A stretch of 26,079 nt of DNA from Isohypsibius dastychi (lineage: Eukaryota; Tardigrada; Eutardigrada; Parachela; Isohypsibiidae). The notes beneath the pieces are model-generated. The model searched no databases. It saw only the letters and a list, made by a program, of their open reading frames with translations, and was not told where the DNA came from. The stretch is taken from assembly GCA_034696485.1 (NCBI GenBank), contig JAQIWT010000244.1, forward strand, positions 1 to 26,079, read 5' to 3'. Both the position numbers and the translations under genes were made by a program. Below are positions 1 to 8,775 of this stretch, one piece after another. Position 1 is the stretch's first letter. Every line of letters starts with the position of its first letter.

Positions 1-126
1 CATCCGGAACACATGAAGTTAATTCATTTTGCGCAATTGTGGCGACAAGATCGATATATTAGATGCACCACCGTGGAGGACGGGTCGCTCAGAAAGATAT
101 TCTCAGATGATGAAACATTCACCTAA
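1..126 (+). CDS. Possible C-terminal fragment of an unidentified protein
   Basis: Frame 1 is open from the first base of the window to a TAA at 124-126, giving 41 residues that begin HPEHMKLIHF and end SDDETFT. The 5' part would lie outside the window. The composition looks like ordinary protein, with mixed charged, aromatic and aliphatic residues. The stop lies only 16 bp from the stop of the convergent YnfA gene, a spacing like that of other convergent pairs here. I do not recognise the sequence. An open frame of 41 codons can also occur by chance, so this is a tentative call that depends on the flanking sequence. Confidence 0.35.
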   Translation, partial: HPEHMKLIHFAQLWRQDRYIRCTTVEDGSLRKIFSDDETFT

Positions 127-142
127 AAAATCCACTGTTCTT

Positions 143-607
143 TTATCGATTCGGCCATAAGAACATGATCAATGTCCCAACAAATACGACGGCTGCCCCA
201 ATGCCGTCGCCTAGATCGGGTCTGAAGCCATCGACGACATATCCCCATCCAATCGACAAGAGGATAAAGAACGCGCCATAGATTGCATAGACTCGTCCAA
301 AACTTTCCATCGGCTGCAACGTGGCCACGAATCCGTAGATTGCTAGACCGATTGAGCCAAGGAACGCCATCCACCAAGGTTTGCTTTGCCTCACAGTCTG
401 CCAAACTAGCCATCCTCCCCCGATCTCGAAGAGGCCAGCAATGATGAAGATGAATATGCCAAAGCCCTTTTTCGCTGCATCATTCTTTAGAAATGGGAGG
501 AACACATTCTCATGGGTCTCCGTTGCGTTATCAACCATGGTCGTCTCGCTTTCCGATGCGGGATGTATTGACCCTTGATTGGATGCCTGCTCAACGTCTG
601 CGATCAT
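143..607 (-). CDS. ynfA: YnfA/UPF0060 family small four-helix membrane protein
   Basis: This is a 154-residue protein starting at the ATG at 605-607. Residues 50-154 match the YnfA/UPF0060 family, which is related to small multidrug resistance exporters. Visible hallmarks are FEIGG in the first helix (60-64), GRVYAIYGAFF (104-114) and VDGFRP followed by D and G (125-137). Four hydrophobic segments lie at about 48-70, 77-97, 105-125 and 134-151, the usual number. Bacterial members are about 105-110 residues, so the polar, acidic N-terminal stretch of about 45 residues is extra. The family is mainly bacterial, and some members have been linked to efflux. Substrate and membrane here are unknown. 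The gene is intronless and lies among clearly eukaryotic genes, so it may be an old horizontal acquisition. Family assignment is strong and function is weak. Confidence 0.88.
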   Translation of the reverse strand: MIADVEQASNQGSIHPASESETTMVDNATETHENVFLPFLKNDAAKKGFGIFIFIIAGLFEIGGGWLVWQTVRQSKPWWMAFLGSIGLAIYGFVATLQPMESFGRVYAIYGAFFILLSIGWGYVVDGFRPDLGDGIGAAVVFVGTLIMFLWPNR

Positions 608-760
608 GTTCAGTTTTCCTAGTTTTCAAAGAACGTTCCTTTTGCCTTTGTATTCCCGCTCGCTTGTCCCAAAGACAATGTGGTGCGATATCACGTCGCT
701 TGAGTTCTTACGACTGGCAGACAGCGTCCATTGATTCGTTGACGACAGGCGACGCCACTC

Positions 761-1137
761 GACCAGAAACATACGGTGGCGAGTCCTCCGAACCCTCCAA
801 GACCAGTTGGGCGACGGCCTTGAAACGACCAGTCATGAATCAAGGGACTTTCACCAGGGCAAACAAGATTCTAGTTTCTTCTTTTCAAAAACATATAATT
901 ACTCAAACCGCCACACAAGCAGCGTGCGACTTCAATATTTATTGTGACGAGTGGAGGAGCAGACCAGCCGGGAGTTCAAGCTCTGCGTTGGTTGTTGTTT
1001 CGATTTTTAAATTTATTTTAACCGAGTTAGAATCATTGGCTTGTTAAAGGAAAGTCGTGCAGCTTGGGGACGACCAGCCGAGCTGTTTTTGTCAGCGCAT
1101 AGAGAGAGGCCGATCTTGTGGGAGCTGAAGCGGCCAG
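761..1137 (+). promoter_or_regulatory. Cluster of GACCAG hexamers
   Basis: Exact GACCAG occurs at 761-766, 801-806, 827-832, 962-967 and 1072-1077. A one-base variant, GGCCAG, is at 1132-1137. Five copies on one strand in about 320 bp is well above the roughly 0.08 expected for a random hexamer. The cluster lies between the divergent ynfA and SYF1 genes and could be a set of binding sites. The same hexamer also occurs in reverse orientation near 5675 and 18823 in other intergenic regions, and in several coding regions. A regulatory role is inference only. Confidence 0.3.
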
Positions 1138-1354
1138 TTGTTGGCTCGACGGTGTGGGGCGGCGCTGGAGGATTCCGTCTAGTTTTCACTCTGTTCCTGT
1201 TTTGCTATGCCTATCCTGTCGCAGACTTGCCAAGCTCTCCGGACACCAACTCTTTCTCGCTTGATTTATTATTGTCGAGTCTCGTCAGCACCCGTTTATG
1301 CTTCGAACTATAAGTCAACTAAGCGCGGGTGCTCTTGATGTTCTTTCGGTTAAA

Positions 1355-1360
1355 TATAAA
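1355..1360 (+). promoter_or_regulatory. Possible TATA box of SYF1
   Basis: TATAAA lies inside an AT-rich stretch 44 bp before the SYF1 ATG. The distance would leave a very short 5' leader. No start-site data are available, so this is weak. Confidence 0.2.
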
Positions 1361-1403
1361 GTAGCGTGTTCTTAGTGCGGTTGCGAGTGTAAGCGGCTGC
1401 GAA

Positions 1404-3848
1404 ATGGCGGAAGGGAGTGGTGGCGTGGCTTCGGCGTCGAACTTCGCATCGCAGGATCACGCGCCTCCCCCTATAATTGAAGAGTCTGCTGATGTTGAAT
1501 GGGAGACGACCCTTCAGCGCGACCCTTATGATGTTGAGATATGGCTCGAGTACGCTGAGGACAAGGCAAGGCGGGGTTTAGCACCATCGGCCATCGCTAT
1601 GGTATTTGAGAGGGCTTTGGCTAGGCTTCCAGGTAGTTACAAGATTTGGTATCGATACCTCATTTGCCGACGAGAATGGATTGCTGAGATCGATGGTGCG
1701 AAGACTCAGTTGATTCTTGATTTGAATTCCACATTCGAGAGAGCTTTGGTGTACATGACCAAAATGCCCCGCATATGGCTCGAATACTGTGATTTTCTTG
1801 TTGCCCAGAAATCTTTAACCTTGGCACGGAAAACATATGACCGTGCTTTAGGTGCTCTGCCTATAACTCAACATGACCTAATATGGGACGCATATGCAAA
1901 ATTTGCATTATCCACCAAGGAACTACCATCGAGCTCGGCTGAAGCTATTCTTAGACGACGCGTTATCTTCGACCCAGAAGAGGGCCGAGCTGCGCTAGTT
2001 CAGCTGCTGAAATCGCGAGGAATGTACAAAAAGGCCGCCCAAGAGCTTGTGTCGATCCTGAAAAGAAGCCAGGATCGAAAGGATGTTGACGAGGAGGCGA
2101 GGCGACAAATGAGACGAGAGTTGTTTGCAATGGCTCGTTCCCATCCTGACGATTGCGCTGACGCAGTAGACTGGGAGAGTCTTATTGAATCATTACCAAA
2201 TGAAACATCGGATCATCGTGACGAAAAGGTTCAACTATACGAGTCTCTTGCAGATCACTTGATTCAGTTGGGTCGTTTCGATCATGCAAGAGAAGTCTTT
2301 GAGCGGGCGATATTCAAGGAATGCGATAATGTCAAGTCGTTGGCACTGTTATTTGAGGCTTACACGAGGTTCGAAGAGGCCATTTTGGATGAGGCCGAGA
2401 AGGAAATAGACCAGCAAGAGGTTAAATTTAGAGTCAAACGGCTCAGAAACATTCTCGATAAAGAAACACGCGTGGCATCTGAAATCATGTTGAGAGCATG
2501 GCCCGGGGACGTCGGAGAACGACTGGACCTTATCAAATTACTTATGGCTCGAAACACGCAAAAAGATGCTGAGAAGATCGCGGAGACAGCCTTTCCCGAT
2601 TCTGCACCATTGGATCTCTTTAACGGCAGAGGGAGCGAGTTGTTCTTGAGAATGGCTTCCTATGGGGGTTCTGAGTACAAGGTACGAGACAAGATCCTGG
2701 CAAGGGGATGTAGAATGTGCTGGGACCTACGGGATGTGGTGACCTTATGGCGCGCTCGAATCGAATTGGCGCTAACCGAGGGGAAAAATCCGATTCTGGC
2801 TCTTCAGCTAGCAAGGGAGTGTTTGACACCACCCTCACAAAATACATCAGAACAACCAGAGCAATCGAAGAAACGACCTTCCCCACACCGATCCTCGCAG
2901 TTGTGGTCAATGTACCTCGACCTTGAGGAAGTCTTTGGTACTCTCGAGTCCGCGAGGGCAGCATATGAACAGGCGATGGAAATTAAAGTTGCGTCTGTTC
3001 TCACAATTTTGAATTATTGCAAGCTACTGAGAAAGCATGACTTCTATGAAGATTCATTCTCGGTATTTGAGCGAGCAATTGCCTTGTTTCCTTGGCCTCA
3101 TGCTAGGGACCTTTGGGTCGAATATCTGCGGCAGTTCGTAATCAGGTATCAAGGAACCAAAATTGAACGAGCAAGGGACTTGTTTGAACAATGCATCGAG
3201 TCGATCGCTGAGTCAAGTCGCCAACTCGCTGATTTCGTGTTCTTTTCTTATGCCAAGTTCGAGGAAGAGTATGGCCTCACCAGACGGGCCATGCAGGTGT
3301 ATGAGCGATGGACCAGCTATGCTCCCGACGAGAACAAGGCAGACGCTTTCTTCCTTTGGGGAGCTAAGTGCGAGGAACTGCTTGGAGCGCCCGCCTCCCG
3401 GAAAGTATACGAGAAAGCAATTGCGACTCTTCCCGAATCTGATATCCCAAGAATCTGCGTTCGCTTCGCGGATGTCGAGCGACGGCTTGGGGAGGTTGAA
3501 CGGGCTCGCATTATCTTGAAACACGGATCTCAGTTCGCTGATCCCATGGAAGCTCGAAAGGACGGAGGCCTTTGGACATTTTGGAACGACCTTGAGGTAC
3601 GATACGGCGATGAAGAAACCTTCAAAGAGATGCTCCGGGTGAAGCGGTCGGTTCAAGCCCATTACAGCGTTCTTCACGTTGCAGAGAGTGCTCGTGCTGA
3701 GATTGATGCCGCAGCGGCCCAACTCGCACAGACAACTAAACAATCAGTGTCAACGCTAGCCACATCCACATCCAATGGAGGAGCAGAATACCACGTTGAT
3801 GATGGTGCGATGGTGGCAGACACGAATGAAATTGACTTGGATGATTAA
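1404..3848 (+). CDS. SYF1: Pre-mRNA splicing factor SYF1/XAB2, HAT-repeat protein
   Basis: This 814-residue protein is built almost entirely of HAT (half-a-TPR) helical repeats. Phrases typical of SYF1/XAB2 are visible: LPGSYKIWYRYL near the N-terminus, MPRIWLEYCDFL, RALGALPITQH, then later ERARDLFEQCIE, YAKFEEEYGLTRRAM, LRFAD-like CVRFADVERRLGEVERAR and KEMLRVKRSVQAHY close to the C-terminus. SYF1 is a scaffold of the Prp19/NineTeen-associated complex in the activated spliceosome; animal XAB2 also acts in transcription-coupled repair. The length fits the family (about 850 residues). The protein ends in a short acidic tail. The ATG sits in a purine-rich context (gcgaaATGgcg). The frame is intronless. 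The gene is convergent with DNAJC3, 208 bp away. The large SYF1 scaffold agrees with real, though few, introns in this genome. Confidence 0.95.
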   Translation: MAEGSGGVASASNFASQDHAPPPIIEESADVEWETTLQRDPYDVEIWLEYAEDKARRGLAPSAIAMVFERALARLPGSYKIWYRYLICRREWIAEIDGAKTQLILDLNSTFERALVYMTKMPRIWLEYCDFLVAQKSLTLARKTYDRALGALPITQHDLIWDAYAKFALSTKELPSSSAEAILRRRVIFDPEEGRAALVQLLKSRGMYKKAAQELVSILKRSQDRKDVDEEARRQMRRELFAMARSHPDDCADAVDWESLIESLPNETSDHRDEKVQLYESLADHLIQLGRFDHAREVFERAIFKECDNVKSLALLFEAYTRFEEAILDEAEKEIDQQEVKFRVKRLRNILDKETRVASEIMLRAWPGDVGERLDLIKLLMARNTQKDAEKIAETAFPDSAPLDLFNGRGSELFLRMASYGGSEYKVRDKILARGCRMCWDLRDVVTLWRARIELALTEGKNPILALQLARECLTPPSQNTSEQPEQSKKRPSPHRSSQLWSMYLDLEEVFGTLESARAAYEQAMEIKVASVLTILNYCKLLRKHDFYEDSFSVFERAIALFPWPHARDLWVEYLRQFVIRYQGTKIERARDLFEQCIESIAESSRQLADFVFFSYAKFEEEYGLTRRAMQVYERWTSYAPDENKADAFFLWGAKCEELLGAPASRKVYEKAIATLPESDIPRICVRFADVERRLGEVERARIILKHGSQFADPMEARKDGGLWTFWNDLEVRYGDEETFKEMLRVKRSVQAHYSVLHVAESARAEIDAAAAQLAQTTKQSVSTLATSTSNGGAEYHVDDGAMVADTNEIDLDD

Positions 3849-4056
3849 AGAAGGTCGCTCCCATCTTTAAAAATAATTTCATTTGAACCTAGAGATGAGT
3901 CAATTTTGGCTATTACAGCTAATCTGCCGGATGAATGTATCATCGCTATGGTTTTGACACGTTTGTTTCTGCTAAACTTGGTTACATTTTTGGCATATTT
4001 GTACAAAATGATGCATCAATTTAATTGATCTGTACAGTTGAACCGTTCCAACCCAA

Positions 4057-5574
4057 TCATCCAAAATTGAAACTCCATTGAAAGCCACCGCCCCCACGCC
4101 TTTGGTGGTGGAATGGATGATGTCCTCCTCCACCTCCTTGGTTCTCGAAAACATCTTCCCCGCGATCGTACTTGGCGCGCTTTTCATCATCCGATAAAAC
4201 CTCATAGGCCTCCGCCACATCTGCGAATTTCTTCTGCATTCGCTTCATTTCTTCCTCGTCCAGTCCTTGGTGGCGATCGGGGTGAAACAGTTTGGCGAGT
4301 TCACGGTAAGCCTTCTTGATAGTCGCCGTATCAGCGTTTCTTGCGATACTCAAAACTTTGTAATAATTCTTTGTTTTGCTCTGCTTTAGAGCTGCTTCTG
4401 CTTTTCTCAAGCCATCTTGTGCTTTGTCGTTCTGTTGATCAATTTGCAAAGCTTGGTTCCAGGCCCTCACAGTCTCTTCCCACTCTTCCGTAGAATCAGA
4501 AGTTGCTGCAAGCATTTCCGCGTAGGCAATTCTGCTGTCAATCCACTGATCGTCGAGTTCAATAGATCGGTGACATGCCCGATGTATCCATGGACGGTCC
4601 TTTAGCTCCCCGGCACATTTGCATATGTTCATCAGGACAGCTTTTCCAATCTCACGAGGGACCGAGTACGTAGAAAAAATCGCTTCAAACTTGTCAACGG
4701 CGTCGTTCCATTGGCGTTTTCCCATGAAATCCATTCCTGCTTTGTTGAGCCGTTTAATACCGTTAACTGTCTTGTGGAGCAACTTCGCAGGTGAAAATTC
4801 GGGGTCGCTCTGTAGGGCCTCTTGGGCGTGGCGCAGGGCCATATCCAACTCGCCCAATTCAAAATATGACTGGCCTCTCAAGGTTAGCAACTCAACGTCG
4901 TTTCTATCAGCCTTGATCACCTCACCCGCGTCCGCGATGCATTCGAAGTGCGCCCCCCTTTCGTATCGTGCTCTTGCGCGCTTCTTCTTCAGTTCAGGTG
5001 CGCCAGACCGGCTAACGTCAATGGCTTCAGTCAATAGTTGCTCAGCACCTTCCCAGTCACTCGATTGCAAGAGCTTGTCTGCGCGTTCCAGAAGCTCCGT
5101 ACACCGTGCTGCCCGGTCGCGATTATCTCTAGCCTCTGCTGAGGAAGGGTTGAGTTGGACTATTCTCTCAAGATCGCCGAACGCCTCTGCGCACTTGCCC
5201 ATAGAATTATAAATGTTTGCTCGAATGCTGAGCGTGCTCAACATTTCTTTTTGTTCCTTGGCATATTCGATTGCGGATGAGAGATCCTTCAGGACAGCTT
5301 GGACTCGCTTCAATCTGTCATTGGCTCGATAGCTTTTAAGGTAGTTCTTCGGCTCGGTCGGTTCAAGCTCGATGGCTTGGGCATACTTTGCCAGTGCGCC
5401 TTGTGCGTCACCTTGCACAAGTAAAGCATCTCCTTCTGCCCTAAGTTTACTTGCTCGCTTCTTGGTATCGTCCTGCGCCTGGGCAGGTGACGCTCGTAGT
5501 ACTCCTTCAAAGAGGAACAACAAGAGCAACATGGTCGCGAGAAGCGCCGGTCGCCAACGCCTCTGGGTTGCCAT
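4057..5574 (-). CDS. DNAJC3: DNAJC3/P58IPK-type ER-luminal TPR-DnaJ co-chaperone
   Basis: The protein has 505 residues from the ATG at 5572-5574; the frame runs three codons further upstream but only from GTG. Order of domains: a basic start and hydrophobic signal peptide (residues about 9-33, [12 protein letters not shown] then a small-residue AQAQ site), TPR repeats filling about 35-390, a J domain at about 402-470 and a Gly/His/Phe-rich tail. The J domain has YYKVL, the HPD triad at 431-433 and [14 protein letters not shown]. Signal peptide, TPRs and C-terminal J domain together match P58IPK/DNAJC3, which delivers unfolded proteins to BiP in the ER lumen. No KDEL-like tail is present, as in animal P58IPK. 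The cytosolic relative DNAJC7 lacks a signal peptide, so it is less likely. The gene is divergent from NKAP. Confidence 0.92.
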   Translation of the reverse strand: MATQRRWRPALLATMLLLLFLFEGVLRASPAQAQDDTKKRASKLRAEGDALLVQGDAQGALAKYAQAIELEPTEPKNYLKSYRANDRLKRVQAVLKDLSSAIEYAKEQKEMLSTLSIRANIYNSMGKCAEAFGDLERIVQLNPSSAEARDNRDRAARCTELLERADKLLQSSDWEGAEQLLTEAIDVSRSGAPELKKKRARARYERGAHFECIADAGEVIKADRNDVELLTLRGQSYFELGELDMALRHAQEALQSDPEFSPAKLLHKTVNGIKRLNKAGMDFMGKRQWNDAVDKFEAIFSTYSVPREIGKAVLMNICKCAGELKDRPWIHRACHRSIELDDQWIDSRIAYAEMLAATSDSTEEWEETVRAWNQALQIDQQNDKAQDGLRKAEAALKQSKTKNYYKVLSIARNADTATIKKAYRELAKLFHPDRHQGLDEEEMKRMQKKFADVAEAYEVLSDDEKRAKYDRGEDVFENQGGGGGHHPFHHQRRGGGGFQWSFNFG

Positions 5575-6089
5575 TCTTCGCACGGTGATGAATTTTCTCT
5601 AACAGGAAGGGTGTTGGGATCATACCAGTTTACTTGTTTGCGTTTTCAACTCTTCTCTCTCCACACCACCGCTGCTCTGGTCAAGGAATGTCCGACCGCC
5701 GCTGCCCCCAAAGGTCCGTCCAGCTATAGTGTGCAATCCACTGCCTTTCATAAGCGCATGTTCGATGGACATGGATGATACGTCGAATGCGCAAAATTAC
5801 GTTGGATTTTAAAAATATAAAAGATTGTGAGGCGATCCGACAACAGCTGGAGGAAATTCCACTTGGCGCATAAAACAGATGATCTACTATCGTAATGCTT
5901 CACATTATAAAACATGAATCGTACGGAGTGAATCGGTCGATAGATTTGATCGATCGTGAATCATCGATGATGACGAGACGCATTCGCCTTTTCAATAAAT
6001 TGCAAAAAAATAAAAGAATAGGTGATGGCAGACATCAATTAAATTTCCAATATGTGTGCGATGGCTGCGTGAAATCATGCACGCCAAAG
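5575..6089. other. Intergenic region, divergent promoters of DNAJC3 and NKAP
   Basis: This holds the upstream regions of both genes. The part near NKAP is AT-rich, for example around 5805-5825. From 5895 the NKAP frame is open with its own ATG, so 5895-6089 could be an N-terminal extension, but I judge it leader. Two perfect palindromes, GATCGATC (5948-5955) and ATCATCGATGAT (5960-5971), lie 4 bp apart in that stretch. No other gene is visible. Confidence 0.45.
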
Positions 6090-6842
6090 ATGGAACGTTC
6101 ACGAGAAGCGGCCGAGGTCAAAGAGGAGGATGAGGGTGCGGGAAGCGAGTCCAGTCGGAGACGGCATAGACATAAAAAGCACAAGAAGGAAAAGAAGTCT
6201 CGCAAACATAAGCGGAAGCATAAACACACAAGCGGGCGCTCGCGATCCGACTCCGAGTCGAGCTCGTCCTCGTGGTCGTCCTCAAGTGATTCCTCCAAAG
6301 AGTCGCGCAAAAATCGGAAACATCACAAGGATAAACACAAGGACCGACCGCCAGTAACTCGCCATCGCGAAGATGCGAAATCAGAGGATCTGGTAGAGTC
6401 GATTCCGCAGACCTCAAATAAATATCGCGAAGAGGGAGATGACGATGACGCGTATGGTCCAGTCGCACCCTTCGCCCTCTCAAGTGGCACCCTAAACGTG
6501 ACAACAGGCGGATATGGTGGCCATCTATTGGCCGGCGAAGGCGAAGCGATCGCGGCCTTTGTTCAAAATAACGAGAGGATCCCGCGTCGCGGAGAGGTCG
6601 GATGGGATGGCGACAAGATCAAGAAATTGGAGGACCTTGGCTATGTTATGAGTGGATCCAGGCATAAGAAAATGGAGGCCGTGAGGAAACGCAAAGAAAA
6701 TCAAGTAATCTCGGCTGAGGAGAAACGACTGCTCCTCATAAATGATACCAAGATGCGCCAAGAAAAGGAAGATAAGGTATTGGAAGAGATGCGGCATCTT
6801 ATTAAGAAGAAGGAGCATCAAGAAGCTGCAGGTCACATCTGA
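6090..6842 (+). CDS. NKAP: NKAP family nuclear RNA-binding/splicing protein
   Basis: The protein has 250 residues from the ATG at 6090. The N-terminal half is an RS-like, Lys/His/Arg/Ser-rich disordered region (HRHKKHKKEKK, repeated Ser-Asp runs). The C-terminal half is the conserved NKAP domain: YGPVAP, AGEGEAIAAFVQ, RIPRRGEVGW, GYVMSGSRHKKMEAVRKRKE and SAEEKR. NKAP binds RNA, joins spliceosomal complexes and in animals also represses Notch signalling. An in-frame ATG at 5895 would add 65 residues with no recognisable content. I prefer 6090 because the charged RS-like region starts there and the sequence before it is AT-rich. The protein is shorter than human NKAP (415 residues) through a shorter disordered half. 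It is convergent with the RhoGAP gene. Confidence 0.92.
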   Translation: MERSREAAEVKEEDEGAGSESSRRRHRHKKHKKEKKSRKHKRKHKHTSGRSRSDSESSSSSWSSSSDSSKESRKNRKHHKDKHKDRPPVTRHREDAKSEDLVESIPQTSNKYREEGDDDDAYGPVAPFALSSGTLNVTTGGYGGHLLAGEGEAIAAFVQNNERIPRRGEVGWDGDKIKKLEDLGYVMSGSRHKKMEAVRKRKENQVISAEEKRLLLINDTKMRQEKEDKVLEEMRHLIKKKEHQEAAGHI

Positions 6843-6946
6843 CGAGCACTTCCACACTAAAGACTTATGTACTATAGATTGTACAGGTAAATCACATGCG
6901 CAACAAAAATTTCTGAAAGTTTTCCGAGCTCTAATTGAAGAAATTA

Positions 6947-6963
6947 GATGAGCTGAGCTCATC
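6947..6963. repeat. Short perfect inverted repeat
   Basis: GATGAGCT and AGCTCATC flank a single G, so RNA could fold as a 6-bp stem with a 5-base loop. It lies about 105 bp after the NKAP stop, in the 253-bp gap between convergent genes. It might lie in a 3' UTR, but no function can be assigned. Confidence 0.35.
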
Positions 6964-7095
6964 AAATCAATCCATCAAGAGAGCGACATGGGAAGCGATT
7001 TTTCATGTGTTTACACGCGTAGAAAATGAACATTTGCGCCTATGTACACAACGACATGTTCATTATGAGTGAATACGCGAAGAGACAGTAGGATT

Positions 7096-8775
7096 TCACT
7101 CGGTGGATTCGCTCATCGCTTGTCCCCTCTGGGCAAGCTTATCTTTGAGCTCCTTGTACCTGTTGTATTCAAGCTCGCGACCGGATATGTCAGCTGCCTT
7201 TTCCACCCTACGACCATTGCGATCTTCAAAGTCCTTTTCGAAAAGTCGCAAAACTACTTGTAAAGCTTTCTTCTCAGCCATGAGCAAAGTGTCTGGATCA
7301 GAGTTTTGCGCATCAAGGAGCTGCAGGAGCGATTTGACTGCACCATATGCATGAAACACATTTCGCATTTCTGTTCGATCCTCCTTTGTAGGCTTGCGGC
7401 CATACCTCTGCTCGAACTCCTTGTCCCAATGTAACAAGCGTCGTTTCAGCACACGTTTTTCAATTGTCACCCTCTCCTTGGTGGCCCACTGACGCTTCCC
7501 TGCGGCAAGAAACCCCTCAATCTGAGCCAATTCGGACGAAGCTGGCATTTGACCGCTTTCCTCAAGCAACCATGTGTCGAACCTTGGTGCGGCTCCGGAG
7601 ACACCACCATCAATGTCCAAGAAGAGCATTTCTACAGCTGCCGCAATGCACGTGTCAATATGCTCCATCTCAACCCGCCTCTTGCTCGACAATTCTGATA
7701 TTCTCGGAGGAGTCTTTTTTCGGGTATGACGTATGAGTGGACTGGTTTTGCCTGTATCTTCTCCCGTCTTCTCGCCTATAGAGTTGATGTGAACGTTGAG
7801 GGGTGCTTGATACGGACTAGCGGGCAGGCCTGTAGAGGACACTGACGACAGCCGAGGCTTAACGGCATGTGCGAGTAGGTGGCGTGTGGCAGGCGGCGGC
7901 GTTGCGGCCGCGGATTTTGTGTGGTAGGGCAAAGTCGCTTGGGCTGCAATATCATCATAATTCTCGATCCAGACCCATAGAACCAACCTGATTTGCGGAA
8001 GCTCCCTCAGGTGTCTGATTGACATGTATGCAGTATTGTCTGGTCTAGCAAACATTGGTGCGTATGTCTCCGCTAGTAAATAGCTGTCGTCTTCGTTGCC
8101 AATAGAGACAGAATTCAGCATTCTCACAAATCTCTCAACTCTCCTCTTAACAACAGGATCAAAAGAATTGAGCATGCTGGCTATCTTGTCAATCGCGATG
8201 TACTGCTTGGCTTCTATGAGCCTGTTCATCTCCTTTCTGGAGCGCGATTCTTCCGAGGAATCGCCCTCGGATGATTCACTAGACTCAGACGAGCCCTCTG
8301 ATGATCGCGATTCTGCTCGCTTCCGACCTTCCGCTTCTGAAGCATCGTCCATTTCTTCATTTACAGTCGACGGAATGGTCGATTTTTTCGACGACGACTT
8401 CTCATCAAACATTTTCAACGCTTGATTGGCAATCGAAAGCAACCTCTCTCGCGCACCGATGTCTGAGGAAGGAATACATGAATCTTCTTTCAAAACAAAT
8501 ATCAAAAGGCCTATAACTTCCCCTAAGTCGTCGGTGTATTTGTTCAGAGGTCCTCCTTTATACTGATTCCGCAACGATTTCACCAGCGTGACCGGTGCAC
8601 CGAACGTGCGCAAGTGATCCAGGAGCACATGCTCTTTGAAATCAGCTTCTTCCTCTGAGCCAAGTGCATACCTCGCAGCGGCATCCTCAATGTAGGTCAT
8701 GCAAGTGCCAAACTCGTCGATATCGATTGACGACTGCGACGACTGGGAAACGTCCCCCATTGAAAAAGCCTCCAT
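7096..8775 (-). CDS. RhoGAP domain protein with FAM13-type C-terminal repeats
   Basis: The protein has 559 residues from the ATG at 8773-8775; the frame continues upstream only to a GTG. Residues about 24-248 look like a divergent RhoGAP domain: HLRTFGAP, whose Arg56 aligns with the catalytic arginine finger, then a helix like the second RhoGAP helix, and later ERFVRMLNSV and LAETYAPMFARPD, the usual LA-x-x-x-x-P-x-L-x-R-P type motif. A Ser/Glu-rich acidic insertion (about 125-183) splits the domain. The C-terminus holds two related segments, at about 439-485 (HWDKEFEQRYGRKPTKEDR) and 507-549 (RLFEKDFEDRNGRRV), matching the paired motifs of animal FAM13 proteins. The expected role is stimulating GTP hydrolysis on a Rho/Rac GTPase. 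FAM13 homology is clear by eye; the RhoGAP call is somewhat weaker. Confidence 0.8.
   Translation of the reverse strand: MEAFSMGDVSQSSQSSIDIDEFGTCMTYIEDAAARYALGSEEEADFKEHVLLDHLRTFGAPVTLVKSLRNQYKGGPLNKYTDDLGEVIGLLIFVLKEDSCIPSSDIGARERLLSIANQALKMFDEKSSSKKSTIPSTVNEEMDDASEAEGRKRAESRSSEGSSESSESSEGDSSEESRSRKEMNRLIEAKQYIAIDKIASMLNSFDPVVKRRVERFVRMLNSVSIGNEDDSYLLAETYAPMFARPDNTAYMSIRHLRELPQIRLVLWVWIENYDDIAAQATLPYHTKSAAATPPPATRHLLAHAVKPRLSSVSSTGLPASPYQAPLNVHINSIGEKTGEDTGKTSPLIRHTRKKTPPRISELSSKRRVEMEHIDTCIAAAVEMLFLDIDGGVSGAAPRFDTWLLEESGQMPASSELAQIEGFLAAGKRQWATKERVTIEKRVLKRRLLHWDKEFEQRYGRKPTKEDRTEMRNVFHAYGAVKSLLQLLDAQNSDPDTLLMAEKKALQVVLRLFEKDFEDRNGRRVEKAADISGRELEYNRYKELKDKLAQRGQAMSESTE

Larger units (their letters stand above)
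608..1403. other. Intergenic region, divergent promoters of ynfA and SYF1
   Basis: No convincing gene was found. A frame of 184 codons (493-1047, +) overlaps ynfA antisense and runs into this region, but resembles nothing known. The notable content is a cluster of GACCAG hexamers between 761 and 1077 and an AT-rich TATA-like stretch near 1351-1360, before the SYF1 start. Confidence 0.5.

Noticed and set aside
493-1047. Open + frame of 184 codons overlapping ynfA antisense and the intergenic region
   Set aside because: No recognisable domain, Ser/Arg-rich low-order composition, and it is antisense to a clearly coding ynfA for its first 115 bases.
5575-5583. Longer DNAJC3 start three codons upstream
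   Set aside because: The codon is GTG; the ATG at 5572-5574 gives a normal signal peptide, so the longer form is unnecessary.
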